This document shows positions 8,580 to 17,479 of a stretch of DNA of 64,000 nucleotides, piece by piece; positions within the stretch are counted from its first letter, which is position 1; each line of letters begins with the position of its first letter. The notes under the pieces are model-generated. The model had not been told where the DNA came from and made no database searches. It saw only the letters and a list, made by a program, of their open reading frames with translations. Made by a program: the position numbers and the translations under genes. The DNA is from Poriferisocius sp965200775 (GTDB taxonomy: Bacteria > Actinomycetota > Acidimicrobiia > Acidimicrobiales > Bin134). The stretch is from assembly GCA_965200775.1 (NCBI GenBank), contig OZ241383.1, positions 682,001-746,000 of the forward strand. The letters run 5' to 3'.

Positions 8580-9500
8580 CTACTCGTCGGTGTTCGATGT
8601 CGGCCCGTGGATCCCGGACGCTCCGCGAGCTGCGCGTATCGGAAAGTGGCGGTCGAGCCAGTCCTCGAGGATCCGGCGGACAAAGCCGTTACCGCCGGCG
8701 AGCATGAAGTGGTCGGCGCCGGAAACCAGGTGCATATCGCAGGGCTGCTTTGCGTTGGCGAAGAGTCCGAGCGCCTGAGAAGTCGGGGTCACCGTGTCGT
8801 CCGCCGGATGGAGGATGAGGTAGGGGCGGGGTGAAATGAGCCCGACAACATCGTTAGCGCGGAAGTCCATCATGCTCATCGCCGTTTCAGCCGGGAACTC
8901 CATGATGGAATCGCTAGCAAGCAGGTGCCGCATGTGCTCGGGAATCGGGACGATGTCGAAACGTGGGATCATCATGGGGCGACCGGTGGCCTGTCGATGG
9001 CGTCGTCCCTGTTCGAGCTTCGCGACGAAGCTCTGCCACTGCTGCGGGGTGGGATGTTGTTCGCGGAACTTCGCGACGCCGTCGCCCCAACCGGCCACGG
9101 AGATGCATCCCGCTATTCGTTCGTCAGTGGCGGTGGCGTAGGGGGCGACTGCGCCACCGAATGAGTGGCCGATGACACCGATTCTGCTTGTGTCGACACC
9201 CTCGACACTGTTGAGGAACGTCACGGCCGCATGGGTATCTCGCACTTGGTCCTGGCAGAGGATGAACGCCGGTTCGCCCCCGCTCTCGCCGCACCCGCGT
9301 GCGTCGAACCTGAGCACAAGGTAGCCGAGGTCCTCGAGGATCTCCGCTGCTTGCGTCGGTGTCGTGCCGTCCTTGTTCGTCCCGAACCCATGCAGGACTA
9401 TGAAGCATGGTCGCCGCTCCGTACGTGCCATGCCGTCGGGAGTGTGGAGGATGCCGGCAAGGTCCAGCCCGTCGGAAACAAAGGTGACTGGTTCTTGCAT
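8580..9500 (-). CDS. Alpha/beta hydrolase
   Basis: 306 residues. The fold is clear: oxyanion segment VLHGFGTNKDG, strand LVLRFDARGCGESGG, nucleophile elbow GHSFGG (Ser about residue 128), acid residue near LHPADDTVTP, and catalytic His in SGADHFMLAG. The size and the start MQEPVTFVSDGLDLAGILH resemble serine aminopeptidase-like/DUF4 dienelactone-hydrolase-like acyl hydrolases acting on small esters. It is transcribed divergently from the Ldh-type gene (start 9598), and the 97-base gap would hold both promoters. Substrate unknown; given the catabolic neighbours an aromatic or acyl ester is possible. Confidence 0.85.
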   Translation of the reverse strand: MQEPVTFVSDGLDLAGILHTPDGMARTERRPCFIVLHGFGTNKDGTTPTQAAEILEDLGYLVLRFDARGCGESGGEPAFILCQDQVRDTHAAVTFLNSVEGVDTSRIGVIGHSFGGAVAPYATATDERIAGCISVAGWGDGVAKFREQHPTPQQWQSFVAKLEQGRRHRQATGRPMMIPRFDIVPIPEHMRHLLASDSIMEFPAETAMSMMDFRANDVVGLISPRPYLILHPADDTVTPTSQALGLFANAKQPCDMHLVSGADHFMLAGGNGFVRRILEDWLDRHFPIRAARGASGIHGPTSNTDE

Positions 9501-9597
9501 GCTGAAGTCCTTTTCGTTGCCGGGCGGGTCAGGCTATAGAGCGCCACGGGGGATTACGTTGGCAAAGGTGTACCACGACTCCCAGGCAGAAGGAACA

Positions 9598-10650
9598 ATG
9601 AGTGAGGAGATCCGTTTGCGACCCGAGGTCTTGCAGCGTTTCGCGTGCGATCTTTTCGTTGCGGCCGGCCTGCCTGCCGACTGGGCGCTTGCGGAAGCCG
9701 AGGTTCTGGTATGGGCAGACATGCGCGGGCTCTCGTCGCACGGTGTCTTGCGTATCCCGTCGTATATGGCCTGGATGGACCGAGGCCTTCGGAAGCCGGA
9801 CGCCGACATCCGGATCGTCACCGACCGGGGGGCGATTGCGCTCCTGGAAGCCGACCGGGCACCGGGGCTATACACGATGCGCGTCGCAATGGATGCAGCA
9901 ATCGACCGGGCGCGGGCTCATGGCATCGGCTGGATTAACGTCCGGCAGGCGACGCACACCGGTCCGATGGGTTTCTATGCTCGGCAGGCGTCCCGAGCCG
10001 GCATGATCGGGATCGCCACATGCTCGTCTCGACCCTTGATGGCTTACCACGGGACGCTTGGTGCGGCGCTGGGGACATCGCCGCTCGCCATCGCTGCGCC
10101 CCGAGCCGACGGCGAGCCGCTGGTGCTCGATATGGCCAGTGCTGCGGTGTCGATGGGGACGATGGCTGCGGCACGCCGGAGCGGTGCCAGCCTGCCCGAC
10201 GGCTCGGCCGTCGATGAACACGGTCAGGTCACGACCGATCCCGACCGAGCGGTCACGCCGCTCCCGATTGCAGGGCCGAAGGGGGCCGGGCTGGGGCTAA
10301 TGATCGAGTGTCTGACCAGTCTGATGAGCGGATACCCCCTGTTGGCCAGCGCTTACGAGGACCCCGCGCAGCGGACCGACTACGTCACAAATGCCGTCGC
10401 GGCCGCGCTCAATCCCTCCGTATTCCCTTTCGGAGAGGTGTTCCAGGCCGAGGTTGACCGCCTCGCTCGTGAACTCGCAGCCGAGCCTTTGGCGGACGGG
10501 TTTCACGAGATCCTGATGCCTGGCGAACGCGGCGACCGAGAGATGGCACGTCGGGCACAGCAGGGCATCACACTCCCCGCTGCGCTGTGGGACGAACTGT
10601 CCTCGGTTGCCGAGCGAATGCGCGTGCCGCTGCCCGACACGGTTGCGTGA
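9598..10650 (+). CDS. Malate/L-lactate dehydrogenase family (Ldh/MDH-2) oxidoreductase
   Basis: 350 residues from ATG 9598, preceded by AGAAGGA. It matches the NAD(P)-dependent Ldh/YlbC/ComC family: DMRGLSSHGVLRIPSYM near the N-terminus (SHG motif), INVRQATHTGPMGFYARQA, LGTSPLAIAAP and PKGAGLGLMIECL near the C-terminus. Members reduce or oxidise 2-hydroxy acids (malate, sulfolactate, ureidoglycolate). The frame is open upstream to 9364 but that part overlaps the divergent hydrolase and has no homology. Convergent with the nitroreductase gene (25-base gap). The exact 2-hydroxy acid cannot be told from sequence. Confidence 0.85.
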   Translation: MSEEIRLRPEVLQRFACDLFVAAGLPADWALAEAEVLVWADMRGLSSHGVLRIPSYMAWMDRGLRKPDADIRIVTDRGAIALLEADRAPGLYTMRVAMDAAIDRARAHGIGWINVRQATHTGPMGFYARQASRAGMIGIATCSSRPLMAYHGTLGAALGTSPLAIAAPRADGEPLVLDMASAAVSMGTMAAARRSGASLPDGSAVDEHGQVTTDPDRAVTPLPIAGPKGAGLGLMIECLTSLMSGYPLLASAYEDPAQRTDYVTNAVAAALNPSVFPFGEVFQAEVDRLARELAAEPLADGFHEILMPGERGDREMARRAQQGITLPAALWDELSSVAERMRVPLPDTVA

Positions 10651-10674
10651 GTTAGCTGAACCCTTTGCCGGTCG

Positions 10675-11382
10675 TCAGCTACGGAAGCTGACAACCCTCT
10701 CGAGTGGTTCGCGGTTGGTTCGATACTCGTTGATGCGAGCCGAAGGGTCTGGGTAGCCGAACGACATACCGCACACGATCCCATGACCCTTCGGGATCTC
10801 GGCGATCTCGTGTACGGGCCCCGGGTGCACAGCGAGCGAGCCTTGGAGACAAGCCCCGATTCCAAGCGAAGTCAACTGTACGACCACCGTATGGATGAAC
10901 AGGCCAAGGTCGACGCCGTTTGCCACGCCCATCGTGAGCGGAAGGGAGTAGAACGCAACGTGCGGCGCGCCGTAGAAGCTCCAGTTGCGCCGCACCATTC
11001 TTGCTCGTGCCTCGCCGTCGTTGGGGTTGATACCCATCAGCATCCCGAGACCCTGGCCGTTCTGTTTCGAGCGTTCCTGGTGCTCAGGGCCGAATCCGGC
11101 TGCCGACGGCGGAAACGCCGGCTCAGGCCGTTCTCCCTCATCCACCAAAGAGAGCAGGCGCCGTTCGAGTTCGTCGCGCGCCGCTCCCGACACCACAGCG
11201 ACATGCCATGGCTGAGAGTTGTTGTTGGACGGTGCCCAGCGGGCCGTGTCGAAGACATCGCTGATCACGTCTTCCGGAACGGGGTCTGGCAAGAAGCTCC
11301 GGACTGAGTGGCGACCGCGAATCAAGTCGCCGAGCCAGCGGGATTGCTCCTCGCCGGTCGTCACGTCGTAGCCCGCGCTCAT
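10675..11382 (-). CDS. Nitroreductase family protein
   Basis: 235 residues with family hallmarks: RHSVRSFLPDPVP at the start, TARWAPSNNNSQPWHVAVVS (FMN-binding loop) and a C-terminal GHGIVCGMSFGYPDP. Such proteins bind FMN and reduce nitro groups, quinones or enones with NAD(P)H. The ATG overlaps the stop of the LigB-type dioxygenase gene (ATGA at 11379-11382), so it is the last gene of the minus-strand block that begins with the ABC transporter. Its role there is unknown; reduction of a ring-cleavage or nitroaromatic intermediate is one possibility. Confidence 0.85.
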   Translation of the reverse strand: MSAGYDVTTGEEQSRWLGDLIRGRHSVRSFLPDPVPEDVISDVFDTARWAPSNNNSQPWHVAVVSGAARDELERRLLSLVDEGERPEPAFPPSAAGFGPEHQERSKQNGQGLGMLMGINPNDGEARARMVRRNWSFYGAPHVAFYSLPLTMGVANGVDLGLFIHTVVVQLTSLGIGACLQGSLAVHPGPVHEIAEIPKGHGIVCGMSFGYPDPSARINEYRTNREPLERVVSFRS

Positions 11383-12452
11383 TCAGATGGAAAGAGAGCG
11401 AAGCACTTGTTGGACTGGAAGATGAACGTCTCGACGTAGTCCATGATCTCCGCGGAGCGACCGAGCTGATCCATCGCCCCGATCAGGACGTGCCAATTGA
11501 GCATCTCATGGTGCCCCGAAGCTTCCACCTCGGCAGTTGTGCGATTCCTCCAGTGGTCGTAGTCACCGGATTGCAGCGCCTTGAGCATCGCCCTGTCAGC
11601 GTCGTAGTCGGGCACTACCCAGCCAGAGTTCGGCGAGAGGAAACAGTGGGACCAGCTGGACGAAGCCATGACTATTGAACGGTACGGGCTCTCGCTCAGG
11701 ACCTCGGCCAGCCGGGCGCCTACCTCGTGGCACATTGCTGGAGTCGGCCCCGGAGGGTCGGGAAGTTCGTCGCCGTCGTCCAATGGCTTGAACAGGTGAG
11801 AGAACGCGCCGTCGGCCTTGATAACCATGCTGCCGTAGCAGTTGACATGGAGGGGGATGATCGGGTGATCGAACCCCATTCGGTCGACATCGAGAAACAA
11901 CGCCGTGTAGTTGAAGCCATGCGCCAGCGTGGAGGAGTGCAGCATCTTGTACGCGTACGGCATGGCGATATTGCGCTCGAGCAGACCCGCGGCGATGTAC
12001 TTGGCGCCCTCGCGGTGGCCCCGGAGCTGAACGGTGTGGTCGTTGGGCTCGCCCCAGTAGTTGCCGATCTTCGACAACGGCCCGGTGCTCCATACCTGTT
12101 GTTCGAACTCATCGTCGAGGCCGAACACGCAGAAGGGGGGGATGATGTCTTCCTTGAAGTTCTCGTACTGGTCGTCGGCGATGACCACGATGAAGTCAGG
12201 GGCAAACTCGTCGATGATCTCGCGCTGTTTGCGAAAGTTGGTCCACATGCGTTCGCGGTAGCGAGTTGCAGAAGCGACACCTTTGTCGTCGCCGATCTCC
12301 TCCGCCATGCCGTCGGGCCAACTCGCTTCGTCTTGCCACGCGTCATCGACGAGGGGGGCATTGATGATGGTTTGCCAAAGCGAACACATCCCTTCATCGG
12401 TCGCGGTCAGCCCGGGGTAGTGCGTGGTACCGATTCCGAGGATCTCTCCCAT
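11379..12452 (-). CDS. LigB-type (class III) extradiol dioxygenase family protein
   Basis: About 357 residues from ATG 12452 (MGEILGIGTTHYPGL, the usual family start); an in-frame ATG at 12488 would add 12 residues. The metal-binding N-terminal histidine (THYP), FIVVIADDQYENF, HVNCYGSMV and SSWSHCFLSPNSG are as in the protocatechuate 4,5-dioxygenase beta-subunit superfamily, which cleaves catechol-type rings with Fe(II). The alternative start at 12488 lies in the foot of a long hairpin (12487-12534) that separates this gene from the transporter lipoprotein gene. Substrate not determinable; coupled to a nitroreductase downstream. Confidence 0.8.
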   Translation of the reverse strand: MGEILGIGTTHYPGLTATDEGMCSLWQTIINAPLVDDAWQDEASWPDGMAEEIGDDKGVASATRYRERMWTNFRKQREIIDEFAPDFIVVIADDQYENFKEDIIPPFCVFGLDDEFEQQVWSTGPLSKIGNYWGEPNDHTVQLRGHREGAKYIAAGLLERNIAMPYAYKMLHSSTLAHGFNYTALFLDVDRMGFDHPIIPLHVNCYGSMVIKADGAFSHLFKPLDDGDELPDPPGPTPAMCHEVGARLAEVLSESPYRSIVMASSSWSHCFLSPNSGWVVPDYDADRAMLKALQSGDYDHWRNRTTAEVEASGHHEMLNWHVLIGAMDQLGRSAEIMDYVETFIFQSNKCFALFPSE

Positions 12453-12486
12453 GGCCTTCTTTCGGTGCAGTTGGATCTCGCTCGCC

Positions 12487-12534
12487 ATGAGTGACGGGCG
12501 GGGCCGCTCATCAGCGGCCGCACCCGTCACTCAT
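12487..12534 (-). promoter_or_regulatory. Long intercistronic hairpin with 22-base arms
   Basis: Arms of 22 bases with only 2 mismatches and a 4-base loop (ATGAGTGACGGG ... CCCGTCACTCAT) lie between the transporter lipoprotein gene and the dioxygenase gene. No U-tract follows on the minus strand, so it looks more like an RNA processing or translation-control hairpin than a terminator. The possible ATG at 12488 is within its 3' foot. Confidence 0.65.
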
Positions 12535-12550
12535 TGGACAGCAATAGTTG

Positions 12551-13597
12551 TCAGGAACCGTAGCCGTCGATGTCGGCTTCAACCTCGCTGCGGTCCCAGT
12601 CGTTTGCTGCATCGACCAGGCTTTGGTCGATGAAATCGCTCACGTTGATCTCGGCGGCGTCGAGTTCGCCTGCCTCAATCAGTTGGTTGGCGACGGACTG
12701 CCAGATTTCGCTCTGTACGACGCCGAATTTCTCACCGTCCACCGGCTCCTGCGGAGCGATCGACACCTCGTAGGACGCTACACCGACGGACTCTTCCTCC
12801 CATTCCTCGGGTACGGCCGCACGACCGATCGCCTGGGTGTTCTCGCCATTGTGCAGGCCGGCATAGGTTCCCTTGGCCCAAGCACGCAGGAAGCCCTCGA
12901 TGCAGCCGGCGTTGTTCTCGAGACTGTCTGGTGTGACGATGAACGACGCAGTCGGAGAAGCCTTGAAGCTTTCGGGAGCGATATCGACGAGGTCGATGCC
13001 CGCCGCTTGCATGCCGATGAAGTCGATGATCGCGCCGGCGACCGCGTCAACATCACCATTCTCTAGGGATTCGGCAAGGATCGCTGGGCTCTCGCCGAGC
13101 AGGACGGTCTCGACCGACGAGGGGTCCAAACCGAGCTCGTCGAAGATGATCGTGATCGTGGCGAGATCGCTGTCGGTCACGAGGCCGATCCTGCCTCCCA
13201 CGAGGTCCTCGACGGCTCCGGCACCGTCGGCGAGGGTGACCAAGCCTTCGGCCGCGACGTTCCAGTAGTCGTAGACGACGATCAGGTCGGCCCCAGCATC
13301 GATCGCCTGTAACACTTCGGGGCCGCCAGCCGAGGCGACATCGGCCTCACCGTTCTCGACGAACGCGGTCTCGGGGAGGTCACCGCCTGGCAGGAGGTTC
13401 ACCTCGATGCCTTCGTCGGCGAAGTACCCGAGCTCATTCGAGACGAGAAGCGGCCAGAAGATGATGGATTCGGGAATCGGTTGCAGGAAGTTGATCGTTC
13501 CGCAATCGGCCGCCGAACCAGCGTCGTTGTCGTCGTCCCCGCACGCGGCAGCCAACATGGCCATCGCGATCAGGAGCGCTAGGAGCTTTCTTGTCAT
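12551..13597 (-). CDS. ABC transporter substrate-binding lipoprotein (NMT1/SsuA-like)
   Basis: 348 residues from ATG 13597 (MTRKLLALLIAMAMLAAACG; lipobox LAAAC); a start at 13618 overlapping the permease stop is also possible. After an acidic linker (GDDDND) comes the NMT1-type fold: PESIIFWPLLVSNELGYFADE, GIEVNLLPGGD, and DVASAGGPEVLQAIDAG, as in periplasmic proteins for sulfonates, nitrate, pyrimidine precursors or aromatic acids. It is the third gene of an ATPase-permease-binding-protein set. Substrate unknown; the adjoining aromatic catabolism genes suggest an aromatic acid. Confidence 0.85.
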   Translation of the reverse strand: MTRKLLALLIAMAMLAAACGDDDNDAGSAADCGTINFLQPIPESIIFWPLLVSNELGYFADEGIEVNLLPGGDLPETAFVENGEADVASAGGPEVLQAIDAGADLIVVYDYWNVAAEGLVTLADGAGAVEDLVGGRIGLVTDSDLATITIIFDELGLDPSSVETVLLGESPAILAESLENGDVDAVAGAIIDFIGMQAAGIDLVDIAPESFKASPTASFIVTPDSLENNAGCIEGFLRAWAKGTYAGLHNGENTQAIGRAAVPEEWEEESVGVASYEVSIAPQEPVDGEKFGVVQSEIWQSVANQLIEAGELDAAEINVSDFIDQSLVDAANDWDRSEVEADIDGYGS

Positions 13598-13614
13598 GGT
13601 TTTGTGGTGTCCTT

Positions 13615-14526
13615 TCATTTTGGGTCTTTGGAGCCTCTTATGGGTTGTTTGGAGGCCTTGGCAGCACGGGCAAGCGCCGCCAAGTGCCTTGATGTAGCTC
13701 GTTCAGTGCGATGGTGCAGCCGGTCGTCGCGGTTCCAGTACACGATCCAACGGTCGGCCAACTCCATGAGTCCGTAAAGCGCGAGCCCGATGGCCGTTAG
13801 GGTCAGCAGCACGGCGTACGCGGCGGATGAGTTGAGCTGGAACGAGAACCGCTGGATGAGCAGGCCGAGGCCCTCTTGAGCTGAGACGAACTCGCCGACG
13901 ATTGCACCAATCAGAGCGAGGGAGATCGACGTCTTGAGGCCGGCGAAGATAACCGGGAGCGCACCGGGCAACGCCAGGCGGAAGAACCGCTGCGAGCGGG
14001 TCGCACCGAGCGAGCGGAAAAGCTCGTCGGCATCTTCGTCGACCAGCGTCAAGCCAGTAAGGCTGTTGATCAACACAGGGAAGAAACAGATGGTCGCGGC
14101 GAGCACGATCTTCGGGAGTGCCCCGAATCCGAGCCATATGAACAGCAGCGGGGCGATGGCAACGCGTGGGGTTACCTGAAGGGACACCATGTAGGGCCAG
14201 ACGACGGCGCGGAAGTCGGCCCAGAATGAGGCGACGACAGCGATGAGGAAGGCACCTGCTGAGCCGAGGACGAAGCCCACGAACACCTCCCAAAGGGTGA
14301 CGCCGATGTGGTCGGCGAGGATGCCATCGCTCGCTAGGTTCCACCAGGACTCGACGACCTCGCCCGGTGACGGCAGGATGCGTTCGCTGATCCATCCCTG
14401 CTCGGAGGCGAGAATCCAGACCCCGATCACGGCAAGGAAAGTCAAGGTGTGGACGGCGTATCGGACCACTCGCCTTCGCGGGTCTGCCTTGCCTCGGAGC
14501 CCAACGTCGACAATGGCCTCAGTCAT
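13615..14526 (-). CDS. ABC transporter permease (SsuC/TauC type)
   Basis: 303 residues with about six hydrophobic segments (VHTLTFLAVIGVWILA, VGFVLGSAGAFLIAVVA, IVLAATICFFPVLINSL and others) and the EAA loop that contacts the ATPase (RSLGATRSQRFFRLALPGA). This is the arrangement of the BPD_transp_1 permeases of nitrate/sulfonate/taurine-type importers. Its ATG overlaps the ATPase stop (ATGA), and its own stop lies next to the binding-protein start. The C-terminal 40 residues are basic and probably cytoplasmic. Confidence 0.88.
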   Translation of the reverse strand: MTEAIVDVGLRGKADPRRRVVRYAVHTLTFLAVIGVWILASEQGWISERILPSPGEVVESWWNLASDGILADHIGVTLWEVFVGFVLGSAGAFLIAVVASFWADFRAVVWPYMVSLQVTPRVAIAPLLFIWLGFGALPKIVLAATICFFPVLINSLTGLTLVDEDADELFRSLGATRSQRFFRLALPGALPVIFAGLKTSISLALIGAIVGEFVSAQEGLGLLIQRFSFQLNSSAAYAVLLTLTAIGLALYGLMELADRWIVYWNRDDRLHHRTERATSRHLAALARAAKASKQPIRGSKDPK

Positions 14527-15338
14527 ATGGTCGCCCCGAGCATCTCTCGTACCTCGAACACGGTGTCGGTGAACTCGGGTGTTCGCATTAGTTCTATGTC
14601 TCGCGGACGCTCGACAGGCACCTCGACGATGCCGGCGAGATGTCCGGGACTCGGCGTCATGACGAGGATCTCGTCGGCCAGGAATACGGCTTCGCTGATG
14701 TTGTGGGTGACGAACAACGTGGTTGCGCCCATCTCGGCATGGATGCGGAGCAACTCGAGGTTCAGGCGCTCTCGGGTGAATTCGTCGAGGGCGCCGAACG
14801 GTTCGTCAAGTAGCAACACGTCCGCTCCGGTCATTAGCAGGCGGGCTAGCGAGACGCGCTGTTGCATCCCGCCCGACAGGTGTTTTGGGTACGCGAATTC
14901 ACGACCCTCGAGTCCGACGAGGTGGAGGTAGCGTAGGGCTCGCTCGCGGTCGTCGTTGCCGACCCGCCCACGGATGACCTCGGGCAGGAGCACGTTCTCC
15001 ATGGCAGTCCGCCACGGCAACAGCGTTGGGCGCTGGAACATTATGGCGACGTCGGGACGAGGCCCTTCGACTGGCTGATCGTGAAGCATGAGCCGGCCCT
15101 CGAAGGGGATGAGGCCGGCCACCATGCGCAACAGGGTCGACTTGCCGCAACCGCTGGGACCGAGCACGGCGCTGAAGTAGCCGTCGGGGATCGAAAACGA
15201 TGCACGTTCGAGAGCGACCACGGAACCGAAGCGCTTGCTCACACCTTCGGCCGTGACACAGTCGGCCGGGCGTGACACCTTCGGGCGCGGGCGTGACGCC
15301 GTCGGGCGCAGGTCGTCCAGCGGCTGTGGCTCCCCCAT
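14523..15338 (-). CDS. ABC transporter ATPase (SsuB/TauB type)
   Basis: 271 residues. Walker A GPSGCGKST, Q-loop FQRPTLLPW, signature LSGGMQQRVSLAR, Walker B VLLLDEPFGALDE and switch TLFVTHNISEA are all intact. An N-terminal extension of about 30 residues is proline/arginine rich. First gene of the minus-strand block ATPase-permease-lipoprotein-dioxygenase-nitroreductase. It is divergent from the salicylate/gentisate operon, which fits co-control of uptake and breakdown, but that link is inferred. Confidence 0.9.
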   Translation of the reverse strand: MGEPQPLDDLRPTASRPRPKVSRPADCVTAEGVSKRFGSVVALERASFSIPDGYFSAVLGPSGCGKSTLLRMVAGLIPFEGRLMLHDQPVEGPRPDVAIMFQRPTLLPWRTAMENVLLPEVIRGRVGNDDRERALRYLHLVGLEGREFAYPKHLSGGMQQRVSLARLLMTGADVLLLDEPFGALDEFTRERLNLELLRIHAEMGATTLFVTHNISEAVFLADEILVMTPSPGHLAGIVEVPVERPRDIELMRTPEFTDTVFEVREMLGATI

Positions 15339-15628
15339 GAGCGCGAGTCTCTAACATCACAACGGAGTTTGCAAGTGGACTGTTAGACGGGAGACCCTAA
15401 GAGCAGCGGCGGTACAGGGATCTGGTTGCCGCACGATGCGCGAGCGTACCGTGTCAATGATCGTAAGCTCACTCTGGACGGTATGGCCGCAGAGATTATG
15501 TCCAGTCACACGGCGGGAGCGAGAGTGCGCCGACATTGGACGATTGCATGGTTATATGTCACTATTCGACAAGTATTAGATGATTTGTTAGCTTGGCTAA
15601 CTCTCCTCGGCCTGAGGGAGACATGAAT
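15339..15628. other. Divergent control region between transporter block and gentisate operon
   Basis: 290 bases without a gene. The right part (15540-15600) is AT-richer than its surroundings and should carry the operon promoter; TTGGAC at 15536-15541 could be a -35, but I see no convincing -10 at the right spacing. No long inverted repeat for the PaaX-like regulator is obvious by eye. Confidence 0.4.
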
Positions 15629-16576
15629 ATGATCGAGATCGGCATTGGCCGCGCCCGTGCTCCGCAGCCGGGGCTCGTCGTCGTGGTGGATGATCATGTC
15701 GTAGGTTTCTCCGCAGCCGTTGCCTTGCTTGATCTCGCTGGGGCGGAACCGCCTGCGACGCTCGGTGATGTGCTCGACGATTGGGGTGCCTGGAGCGATC
15801 GGCTCCTCGCCGTGAGGAATCTGGTCAGGGCCGACCGCGACCGCATCCCATCGCTCGGCCGGCTCGCGGATGTGACCATGGATGCCCCCGTGGTTCCCGA
15901 CGCACTGCTGCTCTTCGCCGCAGCGAACTACGCCGCTCACACCGCCGAAGCCGAGGGCTCCGATCGGGTGGGCACCACCGTGGGTGCCGGCGCCACCGAC
16001 CCGTACATGTTCCTCAAGCCGAATCGCAGTGTCGTGGGTTCCACCGATCCGGTCGTCGTGCCGATTGACGCGCAGCTGGTCGACTGGGAGGTTGAGCTCG
16101 GAGTCGTCATCGGCAGGACCGGCCGCCGTATCCCGGCCGAGTCGGCCATGGATTACGTGGCCGGCTATACCATCTGCAACGACGTGTCTGCACGAGACCA
16201 CATCCAGCGCCAGGAGTGGCCGCTCTTCTCATCCGATTGGTTCGCACAGAAGGGCTACGACACGTTCACTCCGATCGGCCCGGTAATCGTCCCTGCCGCA
16301 GCCGTCCCGGACCCCTACGCGCTAGGTCTGCGTCTATGGGTTGACGAGGAACTGAAGCAGGATGGGGTCGCCTCGGACATGGTGTTCGATATTGCTGCCC
16401 AGATCGAGTTCGCCAGTCGATTCTCCACTTTGCGCCCCGGTGACATCATCTCGACCGGCACACCGGCGGGAGTCGGCATGGCGAGCGGCTGCTACCTCAC
16501 GACCGGTGAAACCATGCGGGTCGAGATCGACAGCCTCGGCTGGCAACGGAGCCCCGTCGTCAGTGAGGACTCGTGA
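15629..16576 (+). CDS. Fumarylacetoacetate hydrolase (FAH) family protein, first copy
   Basis: 315 residues from ATG 15629, chosen because GAGGGAG lies 8 bases before it; ATG 15623 and TTG 15593 are alternatives. The FAH core is present: AAANYAAHTAEAE, FLKPNRSVVGSTDP, metal-binding VDWEVELGVVIG (Glu-x-Glu), GYTICNDVSARD, and RPGDIISTGTPAGVGM. FAH-fold enzymes hydrolyse C-C bonds in acylpyruvates or isomerise/decarboxylate related acids. First gene of the operon; a second FAH gene lies three genes on, so one of them probably is the fumarylpyruvate hydrolase and the other acts on a related intermediate. Confidence 0.85.
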   Translation: MIEIGIGRARAPQPGLVVVVDDHVVGFSAAVALLDLAGAEPPATLGDVLDDWGAWSDRLLAVRNLVRADRDRIPSLGRLADVTMDAPVVPDALLLFAAANYAAHTAEAEGSDRVGTTVGAGATDPYMFLKPNRSVVGSTDPVVVPIDAQLVDWEVELGVVIGRTGRRIPAESAMDYVAGYTICNDVSARDHIQRQEWPLFSSDWFAQKGYDTFTPIGPVIVPAAAVPDPYALGLRLWVDEELKQDGVASDMVFDIAAQIEFASRFSTLRPGDIISTGTPAGVGMASGCYLTTGETMRVEIDSLGWQRSPVVSEDS

Positions 16577-17454
16577 GCGTGGCACCCCTGTCCGAGGCCG
16601 GTGCTCCGGTTGCGCGTTTGAAGACCCGTTCGATCGTCTTCGACGTGTTCGGGAGCTACATCCGTTACCAAGGCGGCGCAATCGCGATCGGGGACATGGC
16701 GACGATCCTGTCCTGGTTCGGTGTGACCGAGGACGTGACACGGGTCACGATGTCGCGTATGCGCCGCGAGGGGTGGTTCACATCCCGGCGCCACGGTCGC
16801 ACCTCGTACTACGAGCTCAGCGACCGGGCATGGGCGCTTCTGCAGCAGGGTCGCCGCCGGATCTTCGATCGGCGCCGCGATGCATGGCGTGGCGAGTGGC
16901 ACATCCTGGTACTGAAGCACGATGCCCACACCTCGGCTGCCCGTGAGCGGACCCGCAAGGAGCTCGCCTGGCGCGGCTATGCGCCCATGGCTTCATCGAC
17001 CTGGATCGGTGCCCGAGACGAGACCGAAGGGCTGAGCAGTGCCCTGCCGGACGGCATCCAGATGCAGGACTTCGTCGCACGGACGTCTTCCTCGCAGGAC
17101 GACCGCGATCTCGCTGCCCAGCACTGGGACCTCGACGAGCTCGCCGACGACTACCGGTTCTTTGTTCACCGCCACGAGCCACTCACGGCCGAGTCGGCCC
17201 TGGCCTCGTTGTCCGACGAAGACGCTCTGGTCCGGCGCACCGAGATCACTCACGAGTACCGATTGTTCCCATTTCGTGATCCGGATCTGCCGAGCGACCT
17301 GCTGCCCAACGATTGGCCGGGCTACGAGGCCCACGGGCTATTCCTGCACATCGTCGATGTTCTAGAGGACCGAGCGTGGAGGGCCTTCGATCGTGTCTAC
17401 GACCGACCACCTCCTGCGACGACTCGCACCGAGGGTGGGCTCAACATCTTGTGA
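16573..17454 (+). CDS. PaaX-like transcriptional repressor
   Basis: 293 residues; the GTG start overlaps the preceding stop (GTGA). N-terminal winged helix (LKTRSIVFDVFGSYIRYQGG, VTEDVTRVTMSRMRREGWF), central PaaX domain (EWHILVLKHD, RKELAWRGYAPMASSTWIG) and C-terminal effector part (HEYRLFPFRDPDLPSDLLP) follow the PaaX layout. PaaX of E. coli represses phenylacetate genes and is released by phenylacetyl-CoA. By analogy this one may sense an aryl-CoA of the pathway such as salicylyl-CoA (inference). Lying inside the operon it would regulate itself. Confidence 0.85.
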   Translation: MSVAPLSEAGAPVARLKTRSIVFDVFGSYIRYQGGAIAIGDMATILSWFGVTEDVTRVTMSRMRREGWFTSRRHGRTSYYELSDRAWALLQQGRRRIFDRRRDAWRGEWHILVLKHDAHTSAARERTRKELAWRGYAPMASSTWIGARDETEGLSSALPDGIQMQDFVARTSSSQDDRDLAAQHWDLDELADDYRFFVHRHEPLTAESALASLSDEDALVRRTEITHEYRLFPFRDPDLPSDLLPNDWPGYEAHGLFLHIVDVLEDRAWRAFDRVYDRPPPATTRTEGGLNIL

Positions 17455-17479
17455 GACCGGCGCGATGGAGGAGGAAGCG

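Noticed and set aside
15339..15628. Clear sigma-70 promoter for the gentisate operon
   Set aside because: TTGGAC exists but no -10 hexamer occurs 16-18 bases downstream.
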